64,000 nucleotides of DNA from positions 1 through 64,000 of the forward strand of contig MHBG01000048.1 in NCBI GenBank assembly GCA_001804785.1, given 5' to 3'. The notes below the pieces were generated by a model, which saw only the letters and a program-made list of their open reading frames with translations, was not told where the DNA came from and ran no database searches. The translations under genes and the position numbers were made by a program. Shown piece after piece: positions 46,441-54,744 of this stretch (the first letter of the stretch is position 1; every line of letters starts with the position of its first letter). This DNA comes from Lentisphaerae bacterium GWF2_45_14. GTDB taxonomy: Bacteria > Verrucomicrobiota > Lentisphaeria > Victivallales > GWF2-45-14.

Positions 46441-47336
46441 GATGCAACCGCCGTTTCCGCCAATCCATCAGACGCAAAATCCCAAATAACTTTTTCAGCA
46501 TTATAATCAGAGGTCAAGGCCAGTACGTTTTTGTTTTCTACTGCAAAAAATATCAAGCGGTTATCACCAATCAGTCTAGTGATTATATCACAGACCAAGT
46601 CGGAATTACCTACACCTAAAAGCTGTACGGCCTTGCAGATTACCGGGGGAACGTCTATCAATGTACTACCGTCATCCTGCGCCTGGCGGACTGCGTATTC
46701 AACGCCGGCAAGCAGACGCCGCCGATCATCAACTGCGACATTGAATGCTTCCCGATGCCGGTCAACAGCGGCAAAGCCGTATCCATAAAGTTCTGTCATG
46801 CGGTAGGGATTTTCTTGAACGACTCCAAGCGTTTCAGTTTCCCACTTTTCCCATGCGGCTTCGGCCATTTTCTGGCTGCATCCTTTTCCGATCAGCCATG
46901 CAATAGCCTGATACTGCTCGTCATGGAGTTTGATTTCTGCATATTGCTTATGGAATTCAGCAACAATATCGTTATTCATTCGCGGAACGTCGCCGGGTTT
47001 GAGTTCCGTCCACTTTTCGCCGACCGTTTCCCAAATCTTCTCTTCCAGCTTCGGGCCGATGCCGGGAGTACGTGAGCAAACATAGTGGAGGAGTGTTTTC
47101 GCTTCCTGGGGAATATCGGGACGCGCATTTGTAAACTTGAACTGCTTTTCTCCCCGGTATTCGCTCCAAGTACCGGAAAGGATGAGTTTTTCACCGGGAA
47201 CAGGCTGCCATGACAGGACACCAGATAAATTGCCCTGATTTGACGCCAGAACATACCAGGCGGACTTGCCATCATCGTTAAGCTTCCGTCTCGCCACAAA
47301 GCGGACTTCCGCCGTTATCGTTGCTATTTCTTTCAT
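46437..47336 (-). CDS. RecD2-like N-terminal part (OB fold plus HhH), separate gene
   Basis: VLSWQPVPGEKLILSGTWSEYRGEKQFKF...YVCSRTPGIGPKLEEKIWE; ATGA overlap with the helicase ORF. Confidence 0.75.
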   Translation of the reverse strand: MKEIATITAEVRFVARRKLNDDGKSAWYVLASNQGNLSGVLSWQPVPGEKLILSGTWSEYRGEKQFKFTNARPDIPQEAKTLLHYVCSRTPGIGPKLEEKIWETVGEKWTELKPGDVPRMNNDIVAEFHKQYAEIKLHDEQYQAIAWLIGKGCSQKMAEAAWEKWETETLGVVQENPYRMTELYGYGFAAVDRHREAFNVAVDDRRRLLAGVEYAVRQAQDDGSTLIDVPPVICKAVQLLGVGNSDLVCDIITRLIGDNRLIFFAVENKNVLALTSDYNAEKVIWDFASDGLAETAVAS

Positions 47337-47814
47337 TTTGATTTATCGCCTTTTCAATTTCGAGTTGTCTTTGCCGATGTCGGAAGATCGTTATTGCCAT
47401 GCCGGACGCGAGAATGTGATTATTGGCAAACAAGACCGATACGCCGCGCAATGTCAGATCTGCTATTCTGGCCACTACGAACGAGGGTTTGATACCAGGG
47501 TGATTGTGTTGAGGACTGATTAATTTGCCATCTTTTTCCTGAAAACAGCATTCGATAAAATCAGCCTCGATAATCATTACTTTTGCGATATGCCCGGCTT
47601 CGTCCATCCTGTCAAGTTCGCGGTTAAAACGCTCCCATCCCGTGGAAATTGTGCCAAGAAAGTCATCAAGAGATTTGCGCTCGATTGCAAACTTGTCATC
47701 CCCAGCCAGCGCGTAATCACCGGCGGAGAGGGTTCCCCGGACAGCGGTAACTTCGTCATCCGGGAAACCCCAGGGGGTCTGTTCTCGCGTATCAATTATG
47801 ATTTGCAAGGGCAT
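47278..47814 (-). CDS. ERCC4-type nuclease
   Basis: IIIDTREQTPWGF...TLSAGDYAL...FAIERKSLDDFLGTI. Confidence 0.88.
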   Translation of the reverse strand: MPLQIIIDTREQTPWGFPDDEVTAVRGTLSAGDYALAGDDKFAIERKSLDDFLGTISTGWERFNRELDRMDEAGHIAKVMIIEADFIECCFQEKDGKLISPQHNHPGIKPSFVVARIADLTLRGVSVLFANNHILASGMAITIFRHRQRQLEIEKAINQNERNSNDNGGSPLCGETEA

Positions 47815-47816
47815 GT

Positions 47817-48335
47817 TCAGAACGGAATATCTTCGCCGTGGACATCATCGGCATCGTTATTCTGAAACAAATTCGTCGCGGCTGACTGCAATGGCGGTTG
47901 CGACTGCGGCATTGACGTTCCGCCGAGCAGAGCGGCAAGTCGCTGTTGGGCATCGTTGAGATTTACTTTTTTCTCGAAGCTGAAGCGATAGTAGACAATA
48001 TCTTTTTTGCCAGCTTTTTTACCGTAAATCTGGACATGCTTGCCCTTGAGTGTTCCGATTTTTGCAATTTCGGAGCCGATTCCGAGACTTTTAAGAGTGT
48101 CCAGAGACATGTCAATGCTTCTTTTTCCGGTGTCGCCGACATATTCCGTGGACATATCCAGATAAATATCGGCGATTTTATTGTCGGCAGTGAGAAGTTC
48201 AAATTTAATTTTCAACTTCGGCTCTTCTCCGGCTTTCGCGCCGAATTCCACGGGATATGCGTCTGTTATCACTGCGCCGAAATTTCCTTCATCTGTCAGT
48301 CTGACAACTTCGTTCTGGGTCGTAGCTTCTGTCAT
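47817..48335 (-). CDS. Putative ssDNA-binding protein
   Basis: Acidic C-terminal tail DDVHGEDIPF typical of SSB-like proteins; next to the recombination genes. Confidence 0.55.
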   Translation of the reverse strand: MTEATTQNEVVRLTDEGNFGAVITDAYPVEFGAKAGEEPKLKIKFELLTADNKIADIYLDMSTEYVGDTGKRSIDMSLDTLKSLGIGSEIAKIGTLKGKHVQIYGKKAGKKDIVYYRFSFEKKVNLNDAQQRLAALLGGTSMPQSQPPLQSAATNLFQNNDADDVHGEDIPF

Positions 48336-48366
48336 GATATAATTCCTTATTATTTATTGGATTGGA

Positions 48367-49329
48367 TTACTGGTTATTGGTTTCTGTATTATTTGCGGCG
48401 GCGGCTCTTTCATTCAATATTACCTGAATGACTTCACCGTGTTTCGGCGTCAATTCGGGATATTTTCCGGCCATGATTGCGGACATCGCGCTTTGCAATG
48501 TTTTGTCGTTGGCTTCAGACCACAATTTCCCCCGCAATTTTTCCGGGAGATTGAGAGAATCCGGGCAATGGTTATAGTCCGGTTCTGCGGCTGGCTGAAC
48601 CGCTGGCGGTTGAGTTGGCGGGGTAACCGGGGTATCCTGAGCTGGAACATCGGGAACAATCTCAGCATCCTTTATTTTCGGCTCAGGCTTGCCAGCCGCC
48701 TGATTCATGCGTTCCTGGGCGGCTGTAATATCGATTGCCGTTTCAACGGGCTTTTCCTGGCGCGGGGAGTCCGAAAAATCGGATATTTCTTCGGGCGTGT
48801 ATGTCCCTTTTACAACCTGGGGGCAGAATGCGCGAACTGAATCCGAAACAAGACGAGCCCAGAGCATCTGCATCCGGCGCCGGGGCGTACTCCAGTTGTT
48901 TTTGAGAGTTTTGCCATCCTTGCCATAGCAGTATTCTTCGTCCTGAGCCTCTTTCCACGTAAAAGCTGCTGAAAACTCTTTTCCTGCACAAATGAGTTTA
49001 ATTTCAACTCGTTCCGGAGTTCGTTCGATAATGTCATATTCACCATCGTATTTACTGCAAAAATCAGCGAGTATTGCGTCCGCCCTCATTGAAGGGCTTC
49101 CCTCTATAATGTGATAAGTTTTTTTGAATTCCAAAAAACTCATTTTCTCCTGAATGCATGTAGCGGCCAGAACTATTCCGGCGCCTTCGGTCTTTACTCC
49201 AAACATCCCTGATTGAGCTATTGCTAGTCCGAGGACTCTTAGATCATCCATTGACACAACCGGAAGATCGGCGGTTGCTACTCGTTTTGCCACTGCGGTT
49301 GTTGTTGAAGTTTTTGCTGTTGGAGGCAT
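48367..49329 (-). CDS. RecT-like single-strand annealing protein
   Basis: KNNWSTPRRRMQMLWARLVSDSVRAFCPQVVKGTYTPEEI pattern. Confidence 0.65.
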   Translation of the reverse strand: MPPTAKTSTTTAVAKRVATADLPVVSMDDLRVLGLAIAQSGMFGVKTEGAGIVLAATCIQEKMSFLEFKKTYHIIEGSPSMRADAILADFCSKYDGEYDIIERTPERVEIKLICAGKEFSAAFTWKEAQDEEYCYGKDGKTLKNNWSTPRRRMQMLWARLVSDSVRAFCPQVVKGTYTPEEISDFSDSPRQEKPVETAIDITAAQERMNQAAGKPEPKIKDAEIVPDVPAQDTPVTPPTQPPAVQPAAEPDYNHCPDSLNLPEKLRGKLWSEANDKTLQSAMSAIMAGKYPELTPKHGEVIQVILNERAAAANNTETNNQ

Positions 49330-49360
49330 AATGATTTTCCTTATATTATTGGTGTTGAAT

Positions 49361-50014
49361 TTATTCGAACAGAACGCCCTTGAAGCGTTTATATAATTCG
49401 AAAGTGAGCCGGACGTCCTTCTCGCAGTATTCGAGAAGCTTGATGCGGCCGGCTTCGGACTTGATAAGTTCAGGGAATTTGGTTACATCAATCTCTATTT
49501 TTTTGTTATCGAGAACGGCATCGGAAACATCATCGAGTTTTGCGTACTGCCCGTATCCTGCCCAGGACTGCATCAGATCGATATGATAGGTGTCATCATA
49601 ACGGGAAGTCATGAGCGAAAGAGGAAGTGTAATCTTTGAAGTCAATCCGAGCATAATCGCCCGCTTATATATAAACGGAAGGTCAAATTCCTTTCCGTTC
49701 CATGTTACAAGCTGAACGCCTTTTTCAATGATGTTGAAAACTTCCAGGATTATGCCTGCTTCGTCAAGGTCGGAATCGGAAACTATCACTTTTTTATTTG
49801 TGATGTTTTCGCCGATCAGGACAGCGGCGCAAATTCTTCCGTAAAGCGGACTCAACGCCATTTTGCTGATCTGCTCTGACTTTGCCTCGGTTTTTTTTGC
49901 GGCAATTTTTACCGGATCAACGAGATTTCCAAACTTGACTTCCGGTTCCGGGAGCCGGTCGATCATTTCGGAATTCGGCATTGTTTCAATATCGAAGGCA
50001 AGTACTGTACTCAT
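49361..50014 (-). CDS. 3'-5' exonuclease (DnaQ/PolB-like)
   Basis: VLAFDIETMPN...LVTWNGKEFDLPFIYKRA. Confidence 0.8.
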   Translation of the reverse strand: MSTVLAFDIETMPNSEMIDRLPEPEVKFGNLVDPVKIAAKKTEAKSEQISKMALSPLYGRICAAVLIGENITNKKVIVSDSDLDEAGIILEVFNIIEKGVQLVTWNGKEFDLPFIYKRAIMLGLTSKITLPLSLMTSRYDDTYHIDLMQSWAGYGQYAKLDDVSDAVLDNKKIEIDVTKFPELIKSEAGRIKLLEYCEKDVRLTFELYKRFKGVLFE

Positions 50015-50016
50015 GA

Positions 50017-50439
50017 TTATTTGATTCCTTTCGCGCAAAACTGTTTGAATCCTTCGATCATCTGGATTGCATCGCCCTTGCCGAGGTAAAGCGCATCCAT
50101 GATCCGGCGAATTTCAGAGAGAAATTTTTCTCTGATTACAGCAGTTCTTTTCTTTATGGCTTGGGTCGATTTTTCTGCGGTCGCAATTTTGGCTTGATAC
50201 TCAGGCATATTCAGCAATGCGGTTTCTATGGATGCCGAATCGTAGGAGCGTTTGCCTTCGGAGTATGCCTCCATTGCTTTCTGTGTGAAAATTGCTGGTT
50301 TTCTTTTTGCCTCTTTAATGGCATCTTCTATTTCAGGCTTGGGAATGGCGGTTGCTTCGATTTTTTTAAGACTTTCCACCATTATTTCAGCGAGGGAGCT
50401 TTCAACACGGTTCAGTTGCATTTTATCAAGTTTGCTCAT
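50017..50439 (-). CDS. Phage hypothetical protein
   Basis: 140 aa, helical. Confidence 0.55.
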   Translation of the reverse strand: MSKLDKMQLNRVESSLAEIMVESLKKIEATAIPKPEIEDAIKEAKRKPAIFTQKAMEAYSEGKRSYDSASIETALLNMPEYQAKIATAEKSTQAIKKRTAVIREKFLSEIRRIMDALYLGKGDAIQMIEGFKQFCAKGIK

Positions 50440-50441
50440 GA

Positions 50442-51488
50442 TTAAAACCTTACATCGTTATCGTCATTGTTTTTGTCGGCGGCGGGTGCGGCAGATTTTT
50501 TGCCGTTCTTCTTGGGGGATTTGGGGGGAGTGGGCGGTTTTGCGTCCGGAACTGACGGTGGGATTGGCGCAGAATTGGGATTTTCTTTGTCGCGGAAAAA
50601 CATCTGCCATGTTTTGTCCTTGAGGAACAATGTTATATATTTTTCGTTTTCGAAACAGTTCTCTTCTATAAAGTCTTTAACTTCATCTTTCCCATCTTGC
50701 CCCGTTGCTTCCGGAATTTTATCCCATCCCGTCGCGAGCAATTCTTCAATGCGGTCGTTGAATTCTCCTTCTATTCTGCAGTATTCGCAGTTTGTGAAAA
50801 TTACTCCGCTGTTCGTGAACATTATGCTTCCGTCTTCGGCGGTTTTGGAAGCCGGCTCTTTTTTCGGCGCCGCGTCCTTTTCTTTCTTCCCTGATTTTTT
50901 GACCGGGCGCTTGTAGATGCTGAACTTGCCGCCAGACTTGTACAGCTTGTAATCAAAGCTGTCAGTGAGCGTGTACGTGACCATATCTCGGTCATTGCCT
51001 TCGTAAGCCAGACTCCAGCCTTGGAACTCAGCTTCTTTTCTGTCTGTTTCCGAAATTGCTTCGTAGTTGATTGAGAGTTCTTTGCGATCGAGGAAAACGA
51101 ACATGTTATCCTGTTCGCCGAGGGCATTGATGAAAAGATTCTGTTTTTCATCTGTGGTCATGGCTTCAACCCTGATTGTTTCGCCAGTATCAAAGCGATA
51201 CGTAGTTTTGATACCGTCAGTCGGATTGTTATAGTGAAGCTCACATTCGACTTCGCGGTATTCCTTGCCCGTTTGTATTGCCAATGCCAACACTCCGATG
51301 CTGGAATCACAGGCATCTATTTTGGCCTTAAAATCTGAAGAAATTGCTTTCTTTTGTTCATCAATACTCTGTTTGCGCTGATTTGTTTCGGCCAGCTGCT
51401 GACCTTTTTTCTGTTTTTCCTCTGCGGAAAGAACGCATTCTAAACGCTCCTTAAACTTCTTTGATCTTTCATTTGTGGTTTCACTCAT
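50442..51488 (-). CDS. Phage hypothetical protein, charged C-terminus
   Basis: 348 aa in the leftward operon. Confidence 0.6.
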   Translation of the reverse strand: MSETTNERSKKFKERLECVLSAEEKQKKGQQLAETNQRKQSIDEQKKAISSDFKAKIDACDSSIGVLALAIQTGKEYREVECELHYNNPTDGIKTTYRFDTGETIRVEAMTTDEKQNLFINALGEQDNMFVFLDRKELSINYEAISETDRKEAEFQGWSLAYEGNDRDMVTYTLTDSFDYKLYKSGGKFSIYKRPVKKSGKKEKDAAPKKEPASKTAEDGSIMFTNSGVIFTNCEYCRIEGEFNDRIEELLATGWDKIPEATGQDGKDEVKDFIEENCFENEKYITLFLKDKTWQMFFRDKENPNSAPIPPSVPDAKPPTPPKSPKKNGKKSAAPAADKNNDDNDVRF

Positions 51489-51543
51489 TTGACATTTCCT
51501 TTGAATTGGTTTATTCTATAGACATTCATTCATTTTGATTTGT

Positions 51544-51580
51544 GGCTGGCCAGTGTTTCGGCATTGGTCAGCCGTTTTTA
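51544..51580 (+). terminator. Plus-strand hairpin with T-run, antisense to the leftward operon
   Basis: GGCTGGCCA-gtgtttcggcat-TGGTCAGCC then GTTTTTATT. Confidence 0.5.
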
Positions 51581-51612
51581 TTCCCGAATATTGTTTTCCC
51601 TCCTGTTGTTTT

Positions 51613-51705
51613 TTATTTCCCCATTATCTCGAACGCCGCCCAGACTGCCATGAGCGCGATTGCGATCCCGGAAACAAACCCCAATTCGAAGTACTGCTTT
51701 TTCAT
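51613..51705 (-). CDS. 30-aa membrane mini-protein
   Basis: MKKQYFELGFVSGIAIALMAVWAAFEIMGK; ATGA overlap with the upstream ORF. Confidence 0.5.
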   Translation of the reverse strand: MKKQYFELGFVSGIAIALMAVWAAFEIMGK

Positions 51706-51962
51706 TCTGTCACCTCTTTCGGCTGCTGAAATTCGGTTGCAAACCGTGCGTACCTTCGATTCCCCGGCTCCTTGTCGATAAATGCCGCAATGTCTTTGCG
51801 ATTGAAGCGGCCCCGGCAGACCATCCGGGGAAATCCAAATCGGCATCCGCTGGCCATACACTGAATAGTCGTTTTTTTTACCGTGAGGACTTTTTCGAGA
51901 TCGATATATCCCGGAAGCTCGGGACAACCCCATTCCATGAGTTTGCGCTCGGTAGTCGTCAT
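51702..51962 (-). CDS. Small phage protein
   Basis: 86 aa in the operon. Confidence 0.55.
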   Translation of the reverse strand: MTTTERKLMEWGCPELPGYIDLEKVLTVKKTTIQCMASGCRFGFPRMVCRGRFNRKDIAAFIDKEPGNRRYARFATEFQQPKEVTE

Positions 51963-52612
51963 GAATGCTTCTCCATCATGATTGGTTTTCCGTATCTGCG
52001 CTCTATTGCCGCTTTCCTGCGGACGTCCTGTTCTTTTGTCATCAGGACAGGCGGCGAAGGTTGGTAATCAGGATTATGGACAATGTGTGTATCGGTTTTG
52101 CGTGAAAATTCGCTGGCGATGTTAATCCACATGCCGCGTTCGGATTTGTACAAATCCACTCTTTCTTCGAATTCGAGTTCCGCGTCTCCGAGTTCATTGT
52201 CTTTTTTCTGAATCACAGCGTGGAGATCGGCGGCAAGGTTTGCGAGGTGTTCGTTTCGTTTGATTATAATCTGGCGAAGGGTTTCTTCGATGCGGTTAAA
52301 GGCGGTGATGTAAGTTTCTTTAAATTGCGCGGCAGTTTTCCCTTTGAATCCCATGGCAAGAAAAACAAAGCCATCTTTCGTTAGGTTGTACATCGACGAC
52401 TTTACTTCTTTGCCGAGATTGTTCTTCCACAAATATTCGGTCAGCTGAAAATTCAGCCAACCGAAATTTTGACTGCATTCCAGCTTTTCAATTGCCTGGA
52501 TTACATTCTTGTGTTGCTTCCCAAAAATCTCAGCAATTTTCAAGCTTGTTGTCATGGGCTTGCTGTCAATGACCGTTACGGCATCGGCGGGGATAATGGT
52601 GATTTCATTCAT
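51959..52612 (-). CDS. Rha-family phage regulatory protein
   Basis: TTSLKIAEIFGKQHKNVIQAIEKL...YNLTKDGFVFLAMGFKGKTAAQFKETYITAFNRIEE. Confidence 0.88.
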   Translation of the reverse strand: MNEITIIPADAVTVIDSKPMTTSLKIAEIFGKQHKNVIQAIEKLECSQNFGWLNFQLTEYLWKNNLGKEVKSSMYNLTKDGFVFLAMGFKGKTAAQFKETYITAFNRIEETLRQIIIKRNEHLANLAADLHAVIQKKDNELGDAELEFEERVDLYKSERGMWINIASEFSRKTDTHIVHNPDYQPSPPVLMTKEQDVRRKAAIERRYGKPIMMEKHS

Positions 52613-52632
52613 TTTTGATTTACCTTAATCTA

Positions 52633-52833
52633 TTATTTGCCTTGATTTTGTTGTGTATTTACACAATTGCGGGCAAAAAAATTGCCTGTTATTTCCTCCC
52701 CATCAAAAAACCAAGATTTTCCGCCTTTAAGCTTCTTACCCGGGAGTAGTCCTTTTCTACATTTATCCCTTACAGTAAAGGGAGTTATGCGCAAATATTC
52801 AGCTACATCATTAACTGTCCACATCTTGCTCAC
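52633..52833 (-). CDS. xis: Excisionase / MerR-type HTH protein
   Basis: WTVNDVAEYLRITPFTVRDKCRKGLLPGKKLKGGKSWFF. Confidence 0.75.
   Translation of the reverse strand: MSKMWTVNDVAEYLRITPFTVRDKCRKGLLPGKKLKGGKSWFFDGEEITGNFFARNCVNTQQNQGK
52652..52670. promoter_or_regulatory. Candidate operator copy 1
   Basis: tgtgtatttacacaattgc, identical to 52873-52891. Confidence 0.5.
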
Positions 52834-52864
52834 GTTATACCTCCTTTCTGCTTTATTTCTCTAT

Positions 52865-52894
52865 ATTATAGCTGTGTATTTACACAATTGCAAA
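52865..52894 (-). promoter_or_regulatory. Leftward early promoter with embedded operator copy 2
   Basis: Minus strand TTGCAA, 17-bp spacer containing TGTGTAAATACACA, then TATAAT. Confidence 0.7.
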
Positions 52895-52923
52895 CAAAAA
52901 ACAACAAATTCTTATGTTTTTTA

Positions 52924-52952
52924 TTGAAAACCTCTGTAAATCAACGTAATAT
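52924..52952 (+). promoter_or_regulatory. Candidate rightward repressor promoter
   Basis: TTGAAA, 17 bp, TAATAT. Confidence 0.45.
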
Positions 52953-52988
52953 ATCTATTATAGACCATTGGGGGATCGAAGGATTGTT

Positions 52989-53639
52989 ATGCAAATAGAT
53001 TCAAAAATTCGGAATGCGCTACAAAAAGCCGTTGATTCAACCGGAAGTATCTTGCAATTCAGCAAGAAAATTCGGGTTGCACACACAACCGTCAGGGATT
53101 GGCTACGTGGGAAAACACAAAAAATAACCCCAAACACATGGGTACAAGTCGAACCTTTCCTGCGTCCGTACCTGCAAGAAGCAAAGCAAGCTTTTCGCTA
53201 CGGCAAGGAAGATGAAAACAACGATCGTGAATTCAATAGGACTGAATATTGTGGGGCTGAGGTAAAAACTATTGATGACGAAATCAATCGCTTGCATTCA
53301 CAAATCAAGCGGGAATTCAAGGGAAAACATGTTGATTTGCAATACCTTGAAGAACAATTGTTTGATAAGCTTGTAGATCAATTCGACGCCCGTAAAAAAG
53401 CTTTCCTGCGCCGCCTTGCCGAACTAGAAACAGGCCAACCATCATCTTTTGTGGGGGCGGAGGGTACGGGGAAAGAGCCGAGGACGGCGGCAGAGGGGAT
53501 AGAGAACGATCCATCCCTCACTCCCAGAGAAAAGAAAGCAATGCTTTTGAGATTGAGAGAACTTGAGCTTGACCGTCAATTCGGAATAGACGGCGATTCG
53601 AACGAAAATAACCCCACGTCCGGGGCGGTTGCAGGATAA
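52989..53639 (+). CDS. HTH phage repressor-like regulator
   Basis: GSILQFSKKIRVAHTTVRDWLRGKTQKITPNTWVQVEPFL; divergent from xis and the early operon. Confidence 0.65.
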   Translation: MQIDSKIRNALQKAVDSTGSILQFSKKIRVAHTTVRDWLRGKTQKITPNTWVQVEPFLRPYLQEAKQAFRYGKEDENNDREFNRTEYCGAEVKTIDDEINRLHSQIKREFKGKHVDLQYLEEQLFDKLVDQFDARKKAFLRRLAELETGQPSSFVGAEGTGKEPRTAAEGIENDPSLTPREKKAMLLRLRELELDRQFGIDGDSNENNPTSGAVAG

Positions 53640-53641
53640 TT

Positions 53642-53731
53642 GTGTTTGAAAATCAGCAGGAATCCGAGCAATCCGAACAATTGGAACTCTTTGAATTCGA
53701 ATACGATAAGGATTTTTTTAGGCTCGTTTGA
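53642..53731 (+). CDS. Possible 29-aa acidic peptide
   Basis: GTG start: MFENQQESEQSEQLELFEFEYDKDFFRLV*, immediately downstream of the repressor. Confidence 0.3.
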   Translation: MFENQQESEQSEQLELFEFEYDKDFFRLV

Positions 53732-53783
53732 GCATAAGAAATATTAAAGATTAAGATGTAAAAAAGGCACACAGGAAAAAGGA

Positions 53784-53996
53784 ATGAGCAAAGAAGATGA
53801 TGAGAATAAAACAGTAGCTTTGGAAAATAACAGAGGATGCCGTGAGAAAATTATAGGAGCATTCGCTATCCTTTTCGTATTTTCAATTATTTATAACTGT
53901 CTCAAAAATTCTTCACACAATGATTTATTTATGGGGGCGTGGGTTATTATAGCAACATTTGCCGGCATTGTTTTGGTGCAGTATTTATTTAGATGA
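53784..53996 (+). CDS. Small two-TM membrane protein
   Basis: 70 aa with two hydrophobic segments and RBS (gaaaaaggaatg). Confidence 0.5.
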   Translation: MSKEDDENKTVALENNRGCREKIIGAFAILFVFSIIYNCLKNSSHNDLFMGAWVIIATFAGIVLVQYLFR

Positions 53997-54069
53997 ATCA
54001 CATTGTTTTTACCCCTTTAAAAATCATCTAAAAAAGACCATCAAAAACCTCTCTAAAAAACACTCTAAA

Positions 54070-54320
54070 TTGACCCGTCAACCCACCCGTCAACGCATTT
54101 TCCTCTTTTCTCCATTTTTCGACACTGTTTAAAAAATGTTCCCGGATTACATGTCAACGGTGTCAACGCTTTTTCCGGCAGGTGTCAACATATACGCCCT
54201 GTTAACGTCTTCTTAAAATCATAACTCCTTAATTATCAACCTTGTTGACATGTTAACATGTAATTACTATAAATTTATTTTATTTTATATTTTATATATT
54301 TATATATATTATATAGAGAG
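54070..54320. repeat. Cluster of GTYRAC hexamers followed by an AT-rich tract; origin-like non-coding region
   Basis: GTCAAC/GTTAAC/GTTGAC at 54077, 54089, 54153, 54162, 54184, 54201, 54244, 54252; AT tract ~54262-54314. Confidence 0.5.
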
Positions 54321-54626
54321 CAGACGTCTACGGCGTCTACAAGCTCAAAGTCGTTAAATATTTAACAAGTAGTGCCGGATAGTAAAATGACTCTTTTTGA
54401 GACCCTGTTTTTCATATCATTCCTGAACCATGAAAAACGATAAAATTTGCTCTTCTTTTTTGAGACGTAAAACCCGACCTGTTTTCAAAGCTTGTCTTTC
54501 ACTTTTTGCGATTCATGCAAGACAACGAACCTTGTCGATGTTTTTTGAAAATCAAATCCCGAAAACGATCCCGGCAGTCTTTAAACTCTTACCCTCGGCA
54601 TTATTTTTAAGTTTTTTCTGGATAAA

Positions 54627-54646
54627 GTTACTCAAAAGTTACCCAA
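54627..54646 (+). promoter_or_regulatory. Candidate integrase arm-type sites, right pair
   Basis: gttactcaa (54627-54635) and gttacccaa (54638-54646), 11-bp period. Confidence 0.55.
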
Positions 54647-54694
54647 TGCTATATTTTTAGGGTATCTTGAGTTATGCGTAAGTCGTTAATCATC

Positions 54695-54744
54695 AAGCTG
54701 GGGTGGATGAGGGGACTCGAACCCCCGGCCTTCTGGGCCACAAC
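54695..54744. repeat. attR: Right prophage attachment site inside tRNA-His
   Basis: 50 bp identical to 1153-1202. Confidence 0.95.

Noticed and set aside
52968-52988. TTG start for the repressor at 52968
   Set aside because: ATG at 52989 is preceded by an RBS-like aagga and starts the HTH region directly.
54070-54260. GTCAAC repeats as a CRISPR array
   Set aside because: Repeat unit is only a hexamer with irregular spacing and orientation; no cas genes in the window.
54430-54660. 76-aa ORF between the origin-like region and the tRNA
   Set aside because: Low-complexity hydrophobic translation, no RBS, and it overlaps the candidate integrase arm sites; more likely non-coding attP arm.
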